DNA of 64,000 nt from an uncultured Bacteroides sp. Its GTDB lineage: Bacteria > Bacteroidota > Bacteroidia > Bacteroidales > Bacteroidaceae. The notes under the pieces are model-generated. The model was not told where the DNA came from. It worked only from the letters and a program-made list of their open reading frames with translations, and did not search any database. Position numbers and translations under genes: made by a program. The stretch covers positions 1 to 64,000 of the forward strand of contig CAJKXC010000003.1 in NCBI GenBank assembly GCA_905203765.1, read 5' to 3'. Of this stretch, positions 59,618 through 64,000 are shown one piece after another. Within the stretch, counting starts at the first letter, position 1, and every line of letters begins with the position of its first letter.

Positions 59618-61351
59618 TTATTTTCTTTTTAATGTCCAGTCAATAGCATTCCGCAACATCATGGTAAAGTCATCTGAATTGAACAACTTCGGGCTATGCC
59701 CCATCTGGAAATATACATTGCGCGCCTGTTTCTGCTCATTCACCCAAATCACAGGATGATCGCCCATCTTTATATCCGAAACCGGCGTATAAGTGGCCTC
59801 ATCGACATGCGCCAACACGCGGACATTGGGGCGCGGGCTCTTGTCGTAAGTGTACCATTCATCATTCGGCAGGACAAAGGAAGACGACACGCCCGCCATC
59901 ACCGGATGTTCATTGTCTTCCACTACCACTGTACCGTCGGCAAGCGGAGCTATGTAGTTATTAAAGCGGATGCCACCCATAAAATCAGAGAACCACTGCC
60001 ACAGAGGATAACCGTCAAACTCGCCCAACAGCGTAGCATGGTGGAAGCCAATCCAGCCTCCCTTACCATTGTCTATGTAGTCTACAAAAGCCTGTTCAGC
60101 CTCTTTCGGCCACGTGTAGGGTGGAAAATCCAGTTGAATGATAAGCTGGAACTGCGAAAGAAATTGCTCCGTGACGGGTTGTGCATTATTGAGTACTGAA
60201 ATGGTGAAGCCCATTACTTCTCCTGTATCAATGAGCCATTTCAAAGCGACATCAGAGAAAGCACGATGCTGCCCGGCACCTTCCGTGAGCACCAGCACAT
60301 GGGAAAAGTGATCGACATACGGCTTGCGTTCCATCAGATTCTCATATACGGTGCGGCGCAAATCACCCTGCTCGTTATCGCCGGAATAGTCCCAGTACAT
60401 ACCCCCCAGCAAGTTCTGATTCAGAATATACTGGCATTTAATGGCAAGCGAACGGGGATTCTCATAGCCGAAGACAAGCGTATTATCCCTGTCTACCAGA
60501 TAAGGAACTTTAGCGCCTTCATCCCATTTCTCCGTATAATCTTTGGAATGGCCTACTTTATTAAAATCTTGGAAATTCGGGAAACCGTTACCGCCACGAC
60601 CGTAGAAAGGCATACCCATCACCAGTCTGGATGCAGGAACGCCCGCCTTGAGATGTGCGGCGACCGCTTCGGCTCCTGTAATATTTCCACTATTCTCCGA
60701 ACGGAACAAAGCGGAATGATGTTTGGGAGCCGAGGCCATATCATAAGACATGATATTCACAAAATCGATATATGGAAGGATAGCCGGGAAATCAATATAT
60801 TCGCCCGAAGCCACCGTTGCCAAAGTCAGTTGTTTCTTCTTGCCGATAGCCTTCCGGATATCGCGCATCAGAAGGGTGAAATTCTTTGTGTCATCCGGTG
60901 AAGAGGAAATACCGGCAGCAGAACTTGTAGGGTACTCCCAATCAATATCGATGCCATCCAGTCCGAATTCCTTCACTACACGCTGGCAGTCTTTGGCAAA
61001 AGCCCGGCGATCTTTATCATTGGCAACCATTTCGCTGAAGCGTCCACTCCCCCATCCACCGATGGAAAGCAATACTTTCAGCTCCGGTTTCTGTTGCTTC
61101 AAGGCCACAATCTGCCGAAGGCGTTCTTCGTTGTCTACCTTGACACCATTGAAAGTCTCGTTCACATGACCGAAGGCATAGTTGATATGCGTCATGTACT
61201 GTGGCTCGGGCATCACCTCGCTCCAGGAAGTGACGTATGCTACCACCACTTTAGAATCCGGGGCGCTTGTCTGGCGCTTCTCCGCCTTCACACTGCTGCA
61301 TGAGATAAATACACTCAACGCAGCCAATAAAATCATTCTAAGTTTCTTCAT
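59618..61351 (-). CDS. GH18 glycosidase fused to a ThuA domain
   Basis: 577 residues in two parts. Lipobox-like FISC (Cys18). Part 1 (about 32-345) is a GH18 barrel with the full catalytic motif DGIDIDWEY (Asp132, Asp135, Asp137, Glu139), SIGGWGSGRF and GGMYWDYSGD. It should cut beta-1,4 GlcNAc links: chitinase or endo-N-acetylglucosaminidase. Part 2 (about 350-577) is a ThuA domain with GGWIGFHHATL, EHPVMAGVSSSF and VYFQMGHS, like the protein at 46715-47518. I know of no common GH18-ThuA fusion. Last gene of the ROK-NagB-MFS unit (11-base gap). Confidence 0.85.
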   Translation of the reverse strand: MKKLRMILLAALSVFISCSSVKAEKRQTSAPDSKVVVAYVTSWSEVMPEPQYMTHINYAFGHVNETFNGVKVDNEERLRQIVALKQQKPELKVLLSIGGWGSGRFSEMVANDKDRRAFAKDCQRVVKEFGLDGIDIDWEYPTSSAAGISSSPDDTKNFTLLMRDIRKAIGKKKQLTLATVASGEYIDFPAILPYIDFVNIMSYDMASAPKHHSALFRSENSGNITGAEAVAAHLKAGVPASRLVMGMPFYGRGGNGFPNFQDFNKVGHSKDYTEKWDEGAKVPYLVDRDNTLVFGYENPRSLAIKCQYILNQNLLGGMYWDYSGDNEQGDLRRTVYENLMERKPYVDHFSHVLVLTEGAGQHRAFSDVALKWLIDTGEVMGFTISVLNNAQPVTEQFLSQFQLIIQLDFPPYTWPKEAEQAFVDYIDNGKGGWIGFHHATLLGEFDGYPLWQWFSDFMGGIRFNNYIAPLADGTVVVEDNEHPVMAGVSSSFVLPNDEWYTYDKSPRPNVRVLAHVDEATYTPVSDIKMGDHPVIWVNEQKQARNVYFQMGHSPKLFNSDDFTMMLRNAIDWTLKRK

Positions 61352-61362
61352 AAGTATTATAA

Positions 61363-62622
61363 TTAATCAGCCGTTTGACGAACTCGTGAACCTATCAATG
61401 CATAGTACAGCATAAATGCCTCGCCCAGCAGCACAATGCACCAGGACCATCGCCAGCCACCGAGCACATCGGCAAGCACGCCTTGCAACAATGGCAGAAT
61501 GGCACCGCCTACCACACCAATCATAAAGACACCGGAAGCTACCGATGTATATTTCCCCAAATGGGCTACAGACAAGGTAAATATCGCTCCCCACATGATG
61601 GAGTGGAACAATCCCACTGCCGTAAGCAGCCACGGGTTATTCAGCAGAATGGCAACCAAAGCAAGCACTCCCGCCAATATCGTGGTAACCGTCAACTGCA
61701 CGCGCGGAGAAATCTTGCTCAGTGAGCTGCCAACCAAACGCCCTACAAGCATTCCACCCCAATAGAGCGTGGCCATCAGCGCCGGAGAAGCGTAATCCAT
61801 CTCAATGGCATACATATTAATATTGGCACCGATACAAACCTCGCAACCCACATAAAAGAAGATAGCCACCACGCCAAGGGTCAGATGTCTGAACGACCAG
61901 ACACTCTTTTCCAGCTTTTCACCCTTCTCCACCCTGGTTCCCTGTATATCAGGCAAAGACAGCCGCATCAATAATAAGACGATCAAGGAAATCACTACCA
62001 TCAAAGCAAAGAACGGCATCATCAATTGGTTTATCTGGATGTCCTCCATTGCCAGACCGCCAAAAACCACGCCCGTTACAAAATAAGGAGCCAGGGTAGT
62101 TCCTACGGAATTGGCAGATCCGCCTATCGCCATGCGCTGGATAGACTGGGTTCCCTTCACATGGCAAGCCGTAAGATAGGGATTGATCACCACCTGAAGG
62201 ATGGTAGCCGAAGCTCCGACCACAAAAGAGCCTAACAGGAAGATTAGGAAACCACCCGGAATCACATTCTCACCCACATGCCAGTTAGCTTCGGGAAAGT
62301 GGACAGCAAAATAAGAAGAGACAAAAAACAAACCCAGGCCTGCAATCATCACCAGAAGTCCACGCATCAACGTGCCCTTATAGCCGTGCTTACTGATCCA
62401 TGCCGATCCTACGCCACCGCACACCGGATAGGCGAGAAACCAGGAAAAGGTAATCAGCGTGGCAAAGGTATTTTTCAGCCCGCCCACTTCCGAAAGGAAA
62501 GCTTCCTTCAGAGGTCCCTGAAACTGGGTATTAGCAGTGGTAAGGAAACCTACTATGAAGAACAGGAACACCATCGTGATGAAGGGCCCCACATAATTTA
62601 TCTGTTTTTCTTGTTGTATCAT
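61363..62622 (-). CDS. MFS sugar transporter, FucP/NagP type
   Basis: 419 residues with 12 membrane segments, of the fucose/glucose/GlcNAc permease (FHS) group. Typical marks: FFIVGFLTTANTQFQGPLKE, in the first helix region, and GGSANSVGTTLAPYF and GVVGGAILPLLQG in the later helices. Given the neighbours (GH18, deaminase, sugar kinase) it most likely brings GlcNAc or a chito-oligosaccharide across the inner membrane. The substrate is inferred from context. Gap to the GH18 gene is 11 bases and to nagB 13, so one operon. Confidence 0.83.
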   Translation of the reverse strand: MIQQEKQINYVGPFITMVFLFFIVGFLTTANTQFQGPLKEAFLSEVGGLKNTFATLITFSWFLAYPVCGGVGSAWISKHGYKGTLMRGLLVMIAGLGLFFVSSYFAVHFPEANWHVGENVIPGGFLIFLLGSFVVGASATILQVVINPYLTACHVKGTQSIQRMAIGGSANSVGTTLAPYFVTGVVFGGLAMEDIQINQLMMPFFALMVVISLIVLLLMRLSLPDIQGTRVEKGEKLEKSVWSFRHLTLGVVAIFFYVGCEVCIGANINMYAIEMDYASPALMATLYWGGMLVGRLVGSSLSKISPRVQLTVTTILAGVLALVAILLNNPWLLTAVGLFHSIMWGAIFTLSVAHLGKYTSVASGVFMIGVVGGAILPLLQGVLADVLGGWRWSWCIVLLGEAFMLYYALIGSRVRQTAD

Positions 62623-62628
62623 AAGGCT

Positions 62629-62663
62629 TTAGTAGTTAGTAGGCAGTAGTTAGTAGTCGGTAG
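62629..62663. repeat. Heptad repeat encoding the nagB C-terminus
   Basis: Five plus-strand units (TTAGTAG, TTAGTAG, GCAGTAG, TTAGTAG, TCGGTAG). Four of them lie inside the nagB coding end on the minus strand, so RLLTTAY and the stop codon (62636-62638) are made of the repeat. Confidence 0.8.
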
Positions 62664-63391
62664 GAATGAGAGAGTTTAGCAGCCGCCGCACTATCCAGCA
62701 GAAACTCACAGTTGGGATGGAGTTGAAGGATGGAAGCCGGCACATCAGTAGTGATAGGGCCTTCCAGCATTTCCTTGACAATGTCCGTCTTATTTGTGCC
62801 TTTGGCAACCAAAACAATCTTACGGGCCTGCATGATATTCTTCACTCCCAGTGTAATACCGCCCAATTCCTTTTCAGGCGGGGTATTCGTCTCCCTGCGG
62901 ATGCGCACCTCCAGATCGGCATGCATACTGGTGACCCACGTTTCCATATTAAAAGGATTTCCCGGCTGGTTGAACCCCAAATGTCCGTTCTCTCCCAGTC
63001 CCAGAATCAGCAGGTCTATTCCACCCCGTTTTGCGATTTCTTGCTGGAAATCCTTGCAAGCCTTTGCAAAATTGTCCGAAACAGTGGGAAGCATCAGGAA
63101 GTTTTCTTCCCGAATGCCCAGAGTGTCCATTAATTCCGTTTTTAGCATGGTATAGCAAGCGCCTGCATACTCACGGGGCACATTCGTCACCTCATCCAGT
63201 CCAAAGAAAGTGGTGGATGCTACATCAAAAGGATATTGGGTATATATTTCTCCGATCAAGCGGTGAAGATTACCTGTAGTACGTCCGGTAGAAAGCCCGA
63301 TGACACTCTCCGGCTTATTCAGGATTTGTCCGATGACACGCCAGGCTGCCGCGCAATCAAACTCTCTCTCATTCTTTGTAATTGTTATCAT
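62636..63391 (-). CDS. nagB: Glucosamine-6-phosphate deaminase (NagB/AgaI family)
   Basis: 251 residues of the NagB fold. Turns GlcN6P into fructose-6-phosphate and ammonia. Marks: GLSTGRTTGNLHRLI, FFGLDEVTNVP (the catalytic Asp), GENGHLGFNQPG with the catalytic His, and ILQLHPNCEFLLD. Some homologues of this type act on galactosamine-6-phosphate, so the isomer is not certain. The C-terminal residues come from a heptad DNA repeat, suggesting that the gene end was extended or replaced. Between the ROK kinase (13-base gap) and the MFS gene. Confidence 0.85.
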   Translation of the reverse strand: MITITKNEREFDCAAAWRVIGQILNKPESVIGLSTGRTTGNLHRLIGEIYTQYPFDVASTTFFGLDEVTNVPREYAGACYTMLKTELMDTLGIREENFLMLPTVSDNFAKACKDFQQEIAKRGGIDLLILGLGENGHLGFNQPGNPFNMETWVTSMHADLEVRIRRETNTPPEKELGGITLGVKNIMQARKIVLVAKGTNKTDIVKEMLEGPITTDVPASILQLHPNCEFLLDSAAAAKLSHSYRLLTTAY

Positions 63392-63404
63392 GATATTTAA
63401 GATT

Positions 63405-64000
63405 TTACATATTCATAGCTACTGCACCCGCACCTAAAAGACCGATAAAGCCGGGATTCAATTTGGTAATGACAACCCCATTGCTGACAAAGCGCATAGT
63501 GGTAGGCTGTAACTTCTCCAGGATTTTCCCGTGCATATATCCGTCGGCCACCACGCCGCCGCCCAGGACTACCGTATCCGGGTCAATCACACGTACCATA
63601 TTCATAATAAGGTTTGCAATGGCCTCAGCAGCATTTTCTACCAGGACCGTACAGAGAGGGTCGCCTTTCTGACTAAGCGCAAACACTTCATTGACGCGTA
63701 CCCGTTCTCCCTTATCGGCAGGAATATGCAGGTTCGTTTCATACCGGTCGCGAAGCAGGCGGGCGCAGTTGTCAAACCCGATACCGGCGGCAATGGCTTC
63801 CACACAATCCATTCTTCCGCAACCGCATTTAATGCCGACATTTACACCTACACGCAAGTGCCCTACCTCGCCGGCATTGAAATGGCTTCCACGGATTTGT
63901 CTGCCGTTTATCACCACACCTACAGCGATACCGGTACCCACATTCATGTAAATAAAGTTTTTGGAGATTTGTCCGAAGCCCCATACACGCTCGGCTCTGG
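63405..64000 (-). CDS. ROK-family sugar kinase, partial (5' end outside the window)
   Basis: The last 198 or so codons are seen; the reading frame runs off the right edge (AERVWGFGQISKNFIYMNVG precedes the internal Met). ROK marks: MNVGTGIAVGVVING, the zinc-binding cluster CGCGRMDCVEAIAAG and the conserved GxGEVGH-like FNAGEVGHLRV. It should phosphorylate a hexose or GlcNAc; with nagB next to it, an N-acetylglucosamine or glucosamine kinase is likely. First visible gene of the operon ending at the GH18-ThuA gene. Confidence 0.85.
   Translation of the reverse strand, partial: RAERVWGFGQISKNFIYMNVGTGIAVGVVINGRQIRGSHFNAGEVGHLRVGVNVGIKCGCGRMDCVEAIAAGIGFDNCARLLRDRYETNLHIPADKGERVRVNEVFALSQKGDPLCTVLVENAAEAIANLIMNMVRVIDPDTVVLGGGVVADGYMHGKILEKLQPTTMRFVSNGVVITKLNPGFIGLLGAGAVAMNM

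Noticed and set aside
1..64000. tRNA, rRNA, insertion sequences, prophage or integrative element
   Set aside because: No transposase, integrase, relaxase or phage gene and no cloverleaf-like stretch was seen on either strand.

Overview
The window looks like chromosomal DNA of a gut Bacteroides (Bacteroidota). Promoters follow the Bacteroides pattern (a -7 box TAnnTTTG, with a -33 TTTG seen upstream of gdhA) and there are few Shine-Dalgarno sites. It also holds SusC/SusD pairs, lineage-typical families (DUF4836, DUF4290, TIGR02757), a meso-diaminopimelate dehydrogenase and a MurA with Asp in place of the usual active-site Cys. I see no insertion sequence, phage gene, tRNA, rRNA or CRISPR array.

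Region by region. 1-7.6 kb: rRNA methyltransferase rlmI, a candidate ~66-nt sRNA, a nucleoside permease, then a plus-strand run of BFN-domain protein, rsmE, DUF4836 lipoprotein and an ABC ATPase/permease pair. 7.6-16.4 kb: GH43 enzyme, a small monooxygenase, small envelope proteins, a divergent HxlR-regulator/DJ-1 pair with palindromic operators, an AraC/GyrI regulator, a DJ-1/GNAT/RlmJ-like cluster and a cell-wall amidase. 16.4-24.6 kb: central metabolism (metY, maeB, first gdhA) plus a GH20 hexosaminidase. 24.6-28.9 kb: a PAS histidine kinase and a three-gene cluster of unknown membrane/secreted proteins.

29-38 kb is a housekeeping block. yicC-gmk-nadD run on the minus strand. Divergent to them, tsaB, DUF4290, murA, rimM, an M23 peptidase, dxr and rseP run on the plus strand from a mirror-symmetric promoter. 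38-44 kb: ddh, ruvA, a hypothetical protein, an M24 peptidase and a second glutamate dehydrogenase. 44-48 kb: a GH9 enzyme, a ThuA protein and a flavodoxin lipoprotein on the plus strand.

48.5-64 kb (minus strand) looks like a polysaccharide utilization locus for GlcNAc-containing glycans. A ROK sugar kinase (cut by the window edge), an amino-sugar-phosphate deaminase (NagB type), a FucP/NagP-type transporter and a GH18 enzyme fused to a ThuA domain form one tight unit. Two SusC/SusD pairs, one with an extra surface lipoprotein, form two further units. Both susC genes have the same -7 box and similar half-sites 21 bp apart upstream, which suggests one shared regulator. In the inferred flow, GH18 cuts the glycan, SusCD imports oligosaccharides, the MFS protein moves amino sugar inward, and the kinase and deaminase feed it to glycolysis.

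The most unusual non-coding structure is a set of tandem 7-nt or 8-nt repeats in short intergenic gaps, often ending at a start codon (near 2.8, 30.1, 31.8, 32.5, 34.4, 36.6, 39.1, 42.3 and 62.6 kb). There are also several long palindromes between convergent genes.
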